Source: Acorus gramineus (lineage: Eukaryota; Streptophyta; Magnoliopsida; Acorales; Acoraceae). Taken from it: a stretch of DNA of 64,000 nucleotides. Below the pieces are notes generated by a model that saw only the letters and a program-made list of their open reading frames with translations, was not told the DNA's origin and did not search any database. The stretch is taken from contig CM060853.1 of NCBI GenBank assembly GCA_030737835.1, forward strand, positions 20,146,895 to 20,210,894, read 5' to 3'. How positions within the stretch are numbered: position 1 is the stretch's first letter; the number at the start of each line of letters is the position of its first letter. This document shows positions 12,550-24,169 of this stretch, piece after piece. Both the position numbers and the translations under genes were made by a program.

Positions 12550-14736
12550 TTCAAGAATAATTTTTTTTTTTTTTTTTTTGGGGGGGGGGGGGGGTTTGTT
12601 GTTAACAGCCAAACTGAGGAACACAACACATCAGATTCGAATTGGTGAACTATAAGGGGGCTCTTTTCCTGATTTATCTTCAAAATGCTGCCCTGATTTA
12701 ACAACAAAAGAAATTCAAAATCAACTAAACAAAGGGGAGAAAATTGGATAGAAAACAAAGAAACAGAGAAACAAGAAGACCACTCTCTACTACTCTTTTA
12801 TGAATTGCATACACAAATTTGGACTTTCCAGAGACTTATTTGATTATATTGAAATAAGAATTACATTACAAAACCCATATTTAATCAATTTTGACATTTT
12901 GATAAAATCAAAACAATGTGTTACATTATGGTGAATTTTTTTTGTCAGTTTACTTGCAAAGCTTCCATCGGTTTTTTTTTTCTTCCCAAAACACACATGC
13001 AATACAACCTTTGAAACCAACAAATGCTTTAACCTCTCAAAAGCTAAATTTATCTTCATCAAATAGAGCTCACTCATATACCATTTCTACTGTTATCAGC
13101 TGCTACATTATGCTGGACGGAGATGGGGAGATATAAATAATAGCAACAATTTATACAGAATTATAAGAGAAGACCACAAGTATAAAAGCTCTAGACAAAC
13201 TAAGAAGCAGATCTTGCCAGATATTGAAAAAATATGGAAACCAGGCTGAAGCTGCAAGCCTAAGAAAACTGCATCATCCTCAACCTATGAACCCACTTAG
13301 CTGCATTCATTTGAAATGGTGTCTCCTGCAAAGAACAAGAAATTCTTCACTTACAACAAGAAAGGTTAAAAAATTTCAAGCTCACATCACAATGATTTTT
13401 TTTGTTTGTTTCTGCTTCTGTTTGCCCCCTCCTCCATTTGGAGAATCATCTATTAGTAGAGAAAAATAGCGAAAGAATGAAAGGGAGAAGCAGATGAGGG
13501 AAGTGAATCCTGCATGTTACTTCAAATCTCTCTTACATTTATTCAGCTTCAACTAAGTCTGACTCACACACTCTCAGCGACCAGGATATCATGCATCCTA
13601 AGAGGTGCTATTGTCAATTCTAATTGATTCTACCATTAGTTGATAGATGACAAAAGTTCTAATAAGAATCCCTGCTTAGTGAATGACACGAGATTATCAT
13701 TTTAAACCTTTCTTAGTAATGAAAGAGTTTTGTATCAGATAGACAACCTCCAATGAATGTGAAGGGCAGATATCATATATATCACTCATGCAGTTGCACG
13801 AGTCAAAGTGTACTAGCTTTTCCATGATCTCCTCCTTGTCACCATTTTAATTTAAATTGAACCAATTACAGATGCAAACAGGCAAAAGAAAGGATGTACA
13901 GGACATCAGGAATGTCTATACATATAGCTGCTCTCTTATAAAGGAGACAAAATTTATATCAACATTACAATGGCTATCCCAAGACAGTCTTAAATTTATC
14001 TGAAGGAATAGAAACAAAATCAAGGAAAATCTAGCTGCAGCTGTGCAAGAAAGACACCATACAATTGTGCACAATCATGCTCATTAATGAACTTGATTGC
14101 AAACTGAAGGGCACGGAGATGTGTGAAAAGACTACAGTGTTTTACACATTAGCAAAAGCTCGTTGAAAAGATATCAGCAAACAGTTTTTGTATACAATTT
14201 TCTAGAGCACTGATAGACCCATATAACTTTTGGGGTGGTAAATAGGATAAGAAGTAGGGTAGGGCGGAACATTTTCCAAATTTCTAACATGAGAAGAATC
14301 ACCTGGTCTAGGCTGAAATGTCATATCGCTAGACTGATTCATTAACAAAAGCATGATTGTGAATGTACATTAAGACTCCTGAGTGATACAATTACAAAAA
14401 CAAGACCAAGGGCCTCAATGTTTGATTATTTTTATGGGGGATGCAAACATGTAAAAATGGTATACATGGGACAGTTTTGTTCCAATTGTAGCAAAGCTCT
14501 GATTGAACATGTATTTTAACATCAATCACTTTTGCAGGTTTTTTTTTTTTTTTTTGAATTTGCATTAATACAAAAAAAAAACAATCATAAAATTTAAACT
14601 TTGATGCAGCATAACAATTAAGAAGAAGAACCAAAGCTTAATGGCAGATTGACTAAAATATGTGAACACATATAAAAGTACTGGAAAAAAATGAATTACA
14701 GTCTCTTTCTTTCCCCTTTCTTTGATGAGCTCAAAA
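12550..14736. other. Intergenic / 3' flank, no gene recognised
   Basis: The stretch begins with 19 T followed by 15 G (12561-12594). On the minus strand a good acceptor at about 13328 opens a 21-codon frame ETPFQMNAAKWVHRLRMMQ.. ending in a stop near 13260, and another exon-like run (LRALQFAIKFINEHDC) lies at about 14045-14130. I could not join them into a gene or name a family. The part next to 14736 is probably 3' UTR of the small membrane-protein gene. Confidence 0.3.
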
Positions 14737-15031
14737 TCACGGCTTTGGGTAAGATCTAGGATCAGGTCCAACATCACGAGATCCAGTGTTAATGTAAGGC
14801 CCTCGAAACGTCGCCTGAGGTGGCAGTGGCTTTGAGGGGTCAATAATAGGCTTCGCCCCCGATGTCCTTCACAAACAAATCAAAGCCTCACAAACAAGAA
14901 CAAACATGATCTTCTGGGAAAGACACAGCTCAACTGACTATTGCTTACGCCAAAAAGAAGGGGAATGCCAAACCAGCTGCTGCAAATACCAGTAAACCGG
15001 TGGCCAGGACAGCATTACGTGCCCGAGACAT
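14737..15031 (-). CDS. Small single-pass membrane protein, conserved in plants, function unknown
   Basis: Two exons, 15031-14949 and 14866-14737, joined GC|G across a GT-AG intron, coding for 70 residues. Layout: MSRARN, then a hydrophobic segment at about residues 7-28 (AVLATGLLVFAAAGLAFPFF), then a Pro-rich soluble tail with PSKPLPPQATFRGPYINTGS and an ending SYPKP. I recall similarly short plant proteins with the PLPPQATFRGPYINTGS tail and a single helix, without assigned function. The helix plus short basic N-terminus suggests a tail-out or mitochondrial/plastid inner-membrane subunit, but that is inference. Same strand as CKS1, whose stop codon is about 960 bp upstream. The exon junction and family-like tail make this a real gene although it is very short. 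Confidence 0.72.
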
Positions 15032-15989
15032 CAAGACAGTAAATGAAGAAATAACAACCTAGTCAAAGGAAATAATTAAATCCAATGAGAAACCACTACA
15101 CCACATATAGTTCACCAGTGAATTGCCCAAAACCATTTGCAATCTAGATTCAGTGTCAGTTCCCAAAACCCTAACGTTACTTCACAATCCAAAACGTGAT
15201 CAAGTTTCCATGGTTGATACATTGGTTCAATATAAGAAACACACATCAAATCATGTTATAAAGAAGAACTCAAAAAATTTACCACCAATCGAAGAAGTAC
15301 TTGACATGCCTGGCACTCTTAGAAACACATGAAAATCAATCCTCTTTAGGAGTCGATCAGTCAAAACCACAAATTTCAATGCATTCTTACATGGATTTCT
15401 CTGATTGAAGCTCAAATTCATTTCTTTCATACAGAGATACAGAATCGACGATACCTGATAATGAAAATTCAGTCACCGCCACAAAACCCCTCTTTTTTTA
15501 CAGACTGAAATGGCAAAACCCTATTTTTGTTTTCGTCGATGCTATTCTCTGTTCAAGAAGGGCCCTGTAGCACAGTTCATTACACGTGTAACCAGTCAAC
15601 GTGGATCGGACAATCGAAGCCGTTAATTTTATAACATCCGACGGTTCCAAAAACAGTCTCTCTCCAACCGACACATTGCAATTCCACATTTAGACCTCAT
15701 TAGATCAACGGCCATGACATCTCCATCAAAAACCACCCCAAACAAAACAATCCGAACCCTTGATTATGCCAATTTAAAAAACCCACTTAATCGGACGGCC
15801 AGGAATAAACATCACATCACAGACAATAATTCAAACAAAAAAAACCCTAAATCGACCAAATTTTTTTTCACAATATCCACATTCATTCAAAATCCAAAAA
15901 ACAAAAGTCCAAAAGCCAGAATATCCCGAACAAAACGCAAGATCAACGCCGTAGAACGAGGAGAATCGACGGCGGAAAACGATCCGAGA
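15032..15989. promoter_or_regulatory. Spacer between CKS1 and the small membrane-protein gene
   Basis: About 950 bp holding the promoter and leader of the 70-aa gene and the CKS1 3' UTR. A perfect G-box CACGTG lies at 15583-15588. No exon is recognised. The 173-codon open frame at 15714-16235 is antisense to CKS1 and low-complexity, and is not treated as a gene. Confidence 0.4.
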
Positions 15990-16417
15990 TCACTTGGCGA
16001 GCATCTGGGGGTGATGGGCGGCGGCGGGAGCGGACTTGTTCTCCTGCTGTTGCTGGTAATTGAGTGGCCGGCGGAAGAGCATGATGTGCGGCTCCGGACG
16101 GTGGATCGCGTAGTGCACCCACCCCCGGCTCTGCTGAACCCCTATCGCCCTCCATCCATTCTGTCACACATAAACAAACACAAACATATAAGCCGAGAAA
16201 ACCCTAAATCGAAAATGTGTCGTTTGAAAACCTAACCTCGGAGAGGAGTTCGTTCTTCGGGAGGAGCTTCGCGACCTCCGGTGGAAGAACGACGTGCCTG
16301 GTTCAGAAATTCGTGAAATCGAGAAGGGATTGATTCGAAGAGGGAAATGTAGGTGGAGATAAACCTGTATTCGTAAGTGTCGTCGAAGTACTTCTCGGAG
16401 TACTGGATCTGACCCAT
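15990..16417 (-). CDS. CKS1: Cyclin-dependent kinase regulatory subunit CKS1
   Basis: Three exons: 16417-16365, 16297-16237, 16160-15990, coding for 94 residues. The protein begins [18 protein letters not shown] and contains the Cks core: [19 protein letters not shown], the hinge HxPEPH, and [11 protein letters not shown]. Family role: a small adaptor that binds the C-lobe of CDKs and a phosphate-bearing partner, helping multi-site phosphorylation in the plant cell cycle. Anion-pocket residues (K in SEKY, R in EYR, S and W in QQSRGW, R in FRR) are all present. Length is close to Arabidopsis CKS1 (87 aa) with a slightly longer Ala/His tail. Odd: around the exon 2/3 junction the usual KNRLLSENEW reads KNELLSENGW, two changes at well-conserved sites. 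Otherwise canonical. Confidence 0.95.
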
Positions 16418-18193
16418 TTTGACAAAATCAATCGGTCACTGCGAAGCGTACAAGAGACAAGCATCATCAAACACAAAATACACTGAAAAAAACAGATTCA
16501 ACAGTGAGTGAGAGAGAGACAGACCTGGACGGATTGGAGACGACAAGAAATAAATAATCGGGAGTGTTTTTGAAAGAGCGGTTTTTAAAAGGGGGAGCGG
16601 GATTCAAAAGTTTATTAGATCGGGTTGAATGGGACTGAAGTCCGCGTCTTTTTATTTTTTCTGTTTTAATTTCGAAATTTGAAAATTTCTGGCACACGAT
16701 TGAGCATATACGCTTGTTATTTTTGATCGTCTGATCGGTGGGGTTGGATGATCGGATGGTGGCATAACTGAGTGAGCCCATATTTTGCTCGGTCCATTGG
16801 GCTTGGGCTCGGGCTCAACCTCTTCAAAAAGACTAAAAACCAATAGGTACTGTTGACCTCTTTTTCTTTTTTTTTTTAATTCAAAATACAGTTTTATATA
16901 TCTTGATAAAAAACTGGTGAAATATATATAGTCTAACGATATATACATCTCGTTACTCGTTAAATATTTTTTCACACTTGTTAAAAATGAGTTTATTTAA
17001 CTTAAAATTAAGCGATTTATACTTTTTATCAGAGCATATACATCATTACATTATATTTTTTATTTAAAAAAAAAATGAAAACATGTATGGTCCAAGTTTT
17101 GGATTACAAAAATAATGGAGTGTAACATTTTCCAAAACCAATAAATTTAGGGTGAGTTTGATGTTCTCTCGCCCTTACTAGAACATCTGACATTTAAAAT
17201 CCTTTTATTTAGGAGGTTATTAATAAAATTTTTAATTCATTTCTCGTTCCAATTTGTAATGAATAAGTGAGTATAACTATGATAGAAGAAGTATGAATAA
17301 ATTAATATTGATGTTCTAGGTTATTTATGAAATTGTATTATTACACTCACTCTATTATTTTGATAAGGGACTTACATATCAAATTATTGTCATGAATTCT
17401 CAAAAAAATTATGGTGTCTGCATGTCGAATCATTTTTTTATCTTTCATAAATTTTTATCCACATCTTATTTTTCTTTTAGTTCTGTTTAGTATTAAGGTA
17501 AGGACACCCTTCGTAGAAAAAGCCACCCGTAGTAAATAAATGTTGTTTTAGGAGCTTCTTTATCGTGAAAATGATATGTTAATACCATTTTGAAAGTCTC
17601 ACCACAGACGTGAGAAAATCGTTTGGATCCGCAGTGACGTTGCACAGTATTTGTGTCGTGGAATCCGTCCCACCACATATCAAAATGCTGTCATTATCCA
17701 TAACTTATTTATCAGTAATCAAACAACAAAACTTTAATATTATTTTTTTTTAGAATAATTAAAACACAAATAAAAAAAAATAAAAATACTGTTATTTTAT
17801 TGATATAATTATATGTATACAAGAATAATTTATGTCACCGGTAAAATAAGGATTGAAAAAATAAATAAACCCAAAAATTGCTAGTCACATTGCATGGAAA
17901 TACTCTTGGGCATCATTTCCAAAACTTTTGTGCCATGTAAATCATCAAATCTCTCAGGTTGCAAGCCTGTTGTTTACCAAACAACATAGGTCGTACACAG
18001 ATCACATGCCTCTTTATACTATCATAAGAACTGCACAGTGATCAAAATTCACTGTAATCCTCTTTGGAAAATCCACTACAATATAGATTGTATATTCTAT
18101 TGTTTGAGTTAAGTGTATGATATAATAACACACAATTCTAATAAGATGTTCATTATAATTCTCTGGCATCACATGTTAGATGCAGTGGTCCCA
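16418..18193. other. Intergenic region between CKS1 and pectinesterase
   Basis: The first 150 bp are CT-rich on the minus strand (GA-rich on plus) and fit a CKS1 leader. The rest is AT-rich. A higher-GC patch at about 17500-17690 has no recognisable coding match. No element termini are supported. Confidence 0.45.
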
Positions 18194-21037
18194 TCATTCC
18201 TCCTGCACTAGAAACTGATCCTCCTCGAACTCCCAGCTTCGTCGATGGCGGCGGCGGTCCGAAGAGTTGCTCCCGCTGAGCGGGACCGTCCATTGACCCC
18301 CATCGACGTACGAGACGTCCATGAACGACACCGCATCATCGTAGCTCAGCTGCCTCGAAAACGTCGCCCTCCCCGTGTAATTGGCCCCCGGTCCCGAGCA
18401 CCCGTGCTCGCCGAATAAAACCGTTCTGCGAAAGAAATCCAAGTGATAAGAATTTCTGTCAGATTAAGAGGCCGTTTGGATGCGTGGCCTGTGACATCGA
18501 GTTTGCAAATTCAAGGTGGCGGTCAATACTGAATTTTTGTTTATATCTACGGTGACGGTAGACCGCATTCCGGGGTATAGAATCTGTTGCACCGCGGATT
18601 TAGACAGACCCTTAATCTCTGTTTGTTTTGAGTATAAGACTCTGGATAACATCGGATAAGAATTTTAGTGTGCTTGTTTGCTCTGGATACCATCTGATAA
18701 AGTATATAGAATAAACTGATATAAAGTGGTATATGGATTCCAATCAATCCCTGGAATTAAAGTTATCCTAGGTTATTCCACTCAAAGAATATGTGAGCTA
18801 ACTGTCAAATCAACTCTCATCACCTCTTATAAATCACCTGTCAAATCAACTATCAATATTTTTTTATCGTTTTAAATCCTTATTCATACTTTATTCATAT
18901 TTTACCCAAACAACAAAACATTTATTCTTACGTTTACTAACAAGAATAATTCAAAACACAACCAAACACAAAATCATTTTATCCTTATTTATACTCACTT
19001 ATGCTCAGATAAATGTATACACAAGAATAAAATCTATCCCCATTCTAAACGGGGGCTTACTCTTCAATCAATTTCTAATGAAAGTAATAAATGCGAAAGA
19101 TCTATGAGAGGCCTTCAAAACAATACGTTCTTTTGGTCCGTTCAGATTGCGACAATATTTATTTTAAAATAAAAAATTATTTTAGTATAAATAATGAATA
19201 AATTATTCTAATAACACGACATACTGGTCTCTGGCTGGGTCGTTCCAATCGTGCCATCCGATCGGGGCTACGATGCTCGACATGTAAGTGTAGGCGAAGA
19301 CAACAGTTGCGTATGGACCCCAGGCTCGGCCGAGCCACACCTTGCCCGAGCCGCTGATGGTGCAGTTCACGAAGGAGAATCCGGACCTCTCGATTGCGGA
19401 TAGCCTACCGTGCGCCGTGATCGCACCTGTGATCATCTCCGAACCGTTCATCGCTATTGAATTCAGTGTACAAACCTGAACCATTACCCCAAAAAAAAAA
19501 AGTTATGTTCTAATTTTTTTTAAGGGTATGTTTTAAATTAGTTATAAATTATTCGTAACGAGCTCTTTCATAAAAACCAAATGCAAACAATATCATGTGG
19601 AACTGATTATATAAAGAATTGATTTTAGAAAAACCAAAAAAAACCTGTCTTACAATTGGTTTCAAACTAGATTTAAGAATTAATTTTATAAAAATAGACT
19701 TTTCATAAGGGCAGTTCTCAATCAGTTTTTCTTAACACTTCATCAATTTATAAAAAAAAATTCATTTACTTTTAACACCAATTGAAATATGAAATCTAGA
19801 GTTAAACTTTTGAAATATTTTTATCTAAAAAGTTAATTGATTTTGCATAAACAAAATAAATTGCAGTGTTGGCTCCAAAGATAACTTAAAAACAACTTTG
19901 ATAACTCTAGTTTAAAAGAAGAATTTTTTTTTTTCTTCAAGAAATCAAATTATGATAGATTTGAGAATTCTAATTAGAAAGTTTGAAGATGATGGACTTA
20001 AAACCAATAAAACACATATACCTCATAGAGAGACCTAGCATTCCCAAAAATGAAATCGATGGATCCCTCAATGAAACACTCCTTGAAGTAGTGCCTCCCT
20101 CGGTCGTCATGGAGAGTGTCTTGCCCTCCATAGAAGCCGCAACCGTAAAAGGCGGCCTGGTCTCCGGCGATCCGGAGTGCCACCGCTTGTCCTCCAACGT
20201 CCCCTGGAGAAGCCGGAGGCGCTGTGTTCTGCTCTTCATCACATCCATGACACATAATGCATAGTAAAAGCACATATAAATCAAATACATTCATATTTTA
20301 TGCTTCACACAAAACCATGGTTAAGTATATATTAAAGCATACATGCCTGGAAACTAATGTTGTAGGCAATGTAGTTGGAGGCGAAGACGGAGACGGTCGC
20401 GCTGTACACCGTCCCTCCGGTGGAATTCGCCGTGTCATTCCACTCGATCGACGTGTTTAGGTACCCTTGGCCTTGGAAGGCGAGGTTGGTCTTATTTGCT
20501 CCCACCACAACCTTCTCTCTACAACCAAAAAATTGAATCAATTCACATGATATGGTAGTCAGGACAGTCGTTTCTGTAGTTGCTTGTTTTAAATGTTTGC
20601 AGAAAGTATACACTCGAATGAATTGAATGTCACGTATTGTAAAACCTGTAGATGCCGGAGTCGATGATGATGAGTGTCCGGTTGGGGCTGTTATCAGGGG
20701 CCACGTCCACGGCGCGCTGGACGCTACTGAAGTTCGCGCACCCCTTGAGATCGACCGTCAGAACGATCGACGCATTGATCTTCCTGGAGGTCCATATGGA
20801 CTCGTCGCACTTGATCCTACGCCGCCTCCGCCTTGGGTGGTGGTGGCGCGATCTCGAGACGGCGCGCTTTACGAGGGAGACGAGGTCATCCATGAAGCTC
20901 TCTCCCACCACTTCCCTTGTGAGTTCACTCACAAGTCCACTAGTAGTAGTAGTATAACGTGTAAGAGCTATTGAAATGGCAAGGAGAGCAACTAAAATGG
21001 CAGAGACCCAGATCAAGATGGACTTTCTTGTTCTCAT
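18194..21037 (-). CDS. Pectinesterase (PME15-like), membrane-anchored, without pro-inhibitor domain
   Basis: Five exons: 21037-20646, 20518-20347, 20228-20022, 19475-19225, 18425-18194, coding for 417 residues. The enzyme removes methyl esters from cell-wall homogalacturonan. Catalytic and subsite residues fit family spacing: Q202 (QAVAL), Q224 and D225 (QDTL), D246 ([10 protein letters not shown]), R307 (LGRAW). The N-terminus has a signal anchor (residues about 8-28) and no PMEI pro-domain. Between anchor and catalytic domain is an Arg/His cluster ([13 protein letters not shown]). The C-terminus has an extra acidic tail ending VQEE. Several N-glycosylation sequons are present. Intron 2 appears to begin with GC (CAG|GCATGT) rather than GT. 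Intron 4 contains a MITE. Closest in style to Arabidopsis PME15 or At2g36700 by memory. Intact. Confidence 0.92.
18615..19056. mobile_element. Tourist-like MITE (copy 2) inside pectinesterase intron 4
   Basis: 442 bp between TTA direct repeats (18612-18614 and 19057-19059). The left end reads ATCTCTGTTTGTTTTGAG; the right end reversed reads AGCCCCCGTTTAGAATGGGG. The interior is the reverse complement of the split MITE at 11225-12549 over several hundred bases, with shared strings such as AAAGAATATGTGA and CTCTTATAAATCAC. Family features (3-bp TTA/TAA TSD, AT-rich, no coding) fit PIF/Harbinger-type Tourist MITEs. Confidence 0.75.
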
Positions 21038-21124
21038 ATTTGTTTATGATTTTGTTTGAGAGGGCTCTCAAAAGGTTTGTATTTGTATTGCTGGGGGGTT
21101 GAAAAGGCGTAGGAGCTAAGGAAG

Positions 21125-21172
21125 GTGTGTGTGTTTGTGTGTGTGTGTTTTTGATGTGTCATATATATATGT
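21125..21172 (-). promoter_or_regulatory. Pectinesterase promoter: TATA run and GT microsatellite
   Basis: An ATATATATAT run at 21161-21170 lies about 125 bp upstream of the pectinesterase ATG and is the likely TATA box. Between them, at 21125-21149, is an interrupted (GT)n microsatellite, which could vary in length between individuals. Confidence 0.4.
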
Positions 21173-21664
21173 AGACAATGTGGAAATGATTGCATCTTCA
21201 AATTGAAGCTAGTGAGTGGTATGAGTGAGTAGTGGAGATTGGAAGATACACAAGCAATTCAGGGAGGCTGTGATATTGAGAAAGTGATAGCTTTATTGAC
21301 TTTATAAATGGTGGTCGGCCGGAGGTTATGATGGTCCTCCAAATCATTCAAGATGCCAAACATTTTGTCAAGGGAGGTGAATTTTGTTTGTAGGTTTGAT
21401 TTTGATATTGGTTAGTGACTTGTATTAATCATGAATGCAAGATTTGTCCACTTGGTTCAGATTCTGAGTTTAATATAAAATTGTTCGTTCAATTTCGTGT
21501 CTCGTAATTCAGTGATTATGTAAGCCCCTTTTTGGATGATCAATGTAATGTAATTCAATATAATTAATTTGGTGTCATCGGATGAGTAGTTATTAGGATA
21601 GCTTCCATTCAATTATATATAATATATTTTATCTAGTTATCATTTTTTTTTATGGATAATATTA

Positions 21665-21910
21665 CATCCAGCTCCATTTCCAGTCTCAATTATAGTTTAA
21701 ACGTGTTTCGAATTTTTTAATAATAGTATACCTCATCTAACAATGAATGTGCTTTTATAAAAAAAAATGAAACATATACTCCAATGAATTGCATGGATGC
21801 ATTTATAGAAAATGTAAAAAAATTCTTTCGAAGCATATGCATTGTTAACGTGAGCATATGCGTTGATAGAAATCTATCAATGCATATAGATTGAAATTGG
21901 GGCTGAAAAT
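21665..21910. repeat. AT-rich MITE-like repeat, copy 1 of a direct pair
   Basis: The segment AATTTTTTAATAATAGTATACCTC... through the run ending GGGGCTGAAAA matches 25281-25486 over about 200 bp at roughly 80 percent by eye (shared: CATACCTCAT, AATGAATTGCAT, GCATTTATAGAA). The outer edges CAGCTCCATTTCCAGTCTCAAT and, reversed, CAGCCCCAATTTCAAT form imperfect inverted ends, so this is probably a small TIR element. Confidence 0.55.
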
Positions 21911-22914
21911 GAATCTGGGTATAACAACGCCCTATTTTTTTATTATCTTTCATTATAAGTTTTAAGCTTGACTAATCAAAGACATGAATGAGATAAGATA
22001 TTCCTGATCCTTCTTAGTTTCTTTATTTTTCTTTTGCGGCAAGGTACGTAGCATTATTTTATCTCTGAAGCTCCACTCAATGGAAAATGCAATCAATGAA
22101 AAAGGTTATGCTCAGTATCTTTTACAACCTTTGTCTGCAATTTAAAAATGTTTGGGGAAATTAATTAGCTAATCACACATTTATTATTTTTAGTTTCCTG
22201 AAAATTTTTAAGTTTTTTTAAGTCCTAAGGCATTGAAAAATTATTTTAAGTCTCCTTCAATTGAATGTTGTTCAAAAATACAAAAAAAAAAAAACCATCG
22301 CCCCAATTATGCAAAGGTTAACAATGTACTGGAGAATGTTAACAATGTATTGAAGATACTTAACAATGTATTGGAGAGTGTTTATAATGTACTGAAATAA
22401 TTGACGGGAAACATTTTATACAAAGATTAACAATGTATTGGGGAGTATTGGCCGTGTACTAAAGTAATTGTGCGGGGAGCATTTTCGATATTTTTGAAAA
22501 GCATTCTGCTGGAGGGGTCTAAAGATAATTTTTCACCGCTTTTAGTAACCTAAAAAGAATTTGAAAAATTTTAGGGATCCAAAAATAATAGACGGGTGAC
22601 CACATGGACCATAATTAATTTTTCTAAAATATTTTGATCTTTTATGAAATTTATATATTTAACTAATAAAATACAAATTTTTTTAATAAAAAAAATGAAT
22701 TACATGTTCATATGTAAGAATACATGTATTTTTGTATTATTGTAATAATTTATATCAATATAATAGAATATATATAACGTTGGAGGATTATATATATACT
22801 GTATTAGTGATGTGAGTGACGATGATTAACAGAATTACAAAAGTACTGACCCCTCGTATGCCTAGAGAAATAAGCCCAGAATAAGGGAGAATACAGGAGA
22901 ATAATAAAAAAAAA
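21911..22914. other. Intergenic DNA with short degenerate tandem motif
   Basis: No gene seen. At 22318-22445 the phrase AACAATGTATTGGAGAGT recurs about four times with changes, a short degenerate tandem array. The rest is AT-rich with A-runs. Confidence 0.5.
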
Positions 22915-23350
22915 GTTGTTTGTTTTGACAGAATAAATCCAGATAGTTATGTCTGGATAAGCTAGGATAAGGCCTGATAACTATTCTAAAGAAATTGTGG
23001 AATTGCTTATCAAGGCTTATCTATACCAATGGATAAAAATATCATTCTCTGTCATTTTAAAAAATTTATCGCACCTAAGAGACTCACGCAGATTCCAAAA
23101 ACTGTCACATCTATCAAATCAATCATATATCTCTCACACTATTCCCAGGGGGTATAATTGTCATTTAAAAAATCATAAACTCTTATTCATCCCTTATCAA
23201 CCATTTATCATCACTTTATCCAAGGTGAATCAAACAATAAAAAAATCATTTTTACGTTTCTCGATGAGAATAATAAAAAAAAACAGTCAAATAAAAAGTA
23301 TTTATTCAGTCTGGATTGTTATCTATCCCAATATAACTATCAAAAACGAA
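22915..23350. mobile_element. Tourist-like MITE (copy 3), diverged
   Basis: Left TTGTTTGTTTTGACAGAAT and right end reversed TTATTCGTTTTTGATAG form imperfect inverted ends. The interior (CTATTCTAAAG, TGTCAAATCAATC-like strings, CTTATTCATCCCTTATC, TTACGTTTCTCGATGAGAAT) resembles the two MITEs at 11225 and 18615 in organisation and motifs but is clearly diverged. Boundaries within about 10 bp. Confidence 0.5.
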
Positions 23351-23667
23351 TAACCTAAGTCACACCACACATGGGAGGTGAGCGCTCCCACTCAATACAT
23401 GTTCATGCTTGAAAGAACATCCACACTATAAAGGGTCAAATTCCAATTGGCCCACATAAGATTAAAACACTGTTTGGATGTTCGAGATTCTTCTAATGCG
23501 GTTATTTTTCAAAAACATTATTTCAGCTTTTGAAATATCAAAAAATTAACAAAGAAATCTTGTGGATGTGGGTATGGATTGCTGAAGCAAAAGAATTATT
23601 TGGATCTATTGAAATGCAAACTCTGCCTAAACGTGGCTAGGGGCCATAGCTATAACTTTTGTTTCAT

Positions 23668-24169
23668 GGGAAAAATCCATATAACCGCCTGTAAACTCGA
23701 AATCTATATAACATTCTGATTTTTTCTAAAGTTTATATAATCTTCTGAAAACATCTATGTAAATCCAAATAGTTCATCGAGTTAAACTTTCATTGACAGA
23801 TGATGAATATTCCGTTTGGTTAACCTTATCAGAAAACGCAGTATACTACAAAATATCTACAATGTGTTAAAAGTATAAATTTTTTTTATGAAAAAGTCTA
23901 CTTTACCCCACCAGATGGGATTTTATAAGCTATTCGGAGGAGTAAAATCATTATTTATAAAAAATTTTTTGTATTTTTAAAACATTATAAATGATTTTTG
24001 ATATACTGTGTTTTCAACCAGAATTTAATCAAACGAAATATTCACATAATATTCTTCATCTATCTACGAAAGTTTAATTCACGGGGTTGTTTGGATTTAC
24101 ATATGAGTTTTTAGGGAGTTATATGAATTTTATAAAAAGTAAAGGGTATATGGATTTCAGGCATTTCCC
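23668..24169. mobile_element. Foldback element with MULE-type termini
   Basis: The left end GGGAAAAATCCATATAACCG and the right end reversed GGGAAATGCCTGAAATCCATATA carry long imperfect inverted repeats: TTAAACTTTC near 23785 mirrors GAAAGTTTAA near 24070. The termini resemble those of the Mutator-like element at 45103-46156 (GGGAAAAATCCAAATAA). No coding. A 9-bp target duplication is not clear. Confidence 0.5.

Noticed and set aside
15714..16235. 173-codon plus-strand frame over CKS1
   Set aside because: The minus strand holds the complete CKS1 exon 3; the plus frame has no domain.
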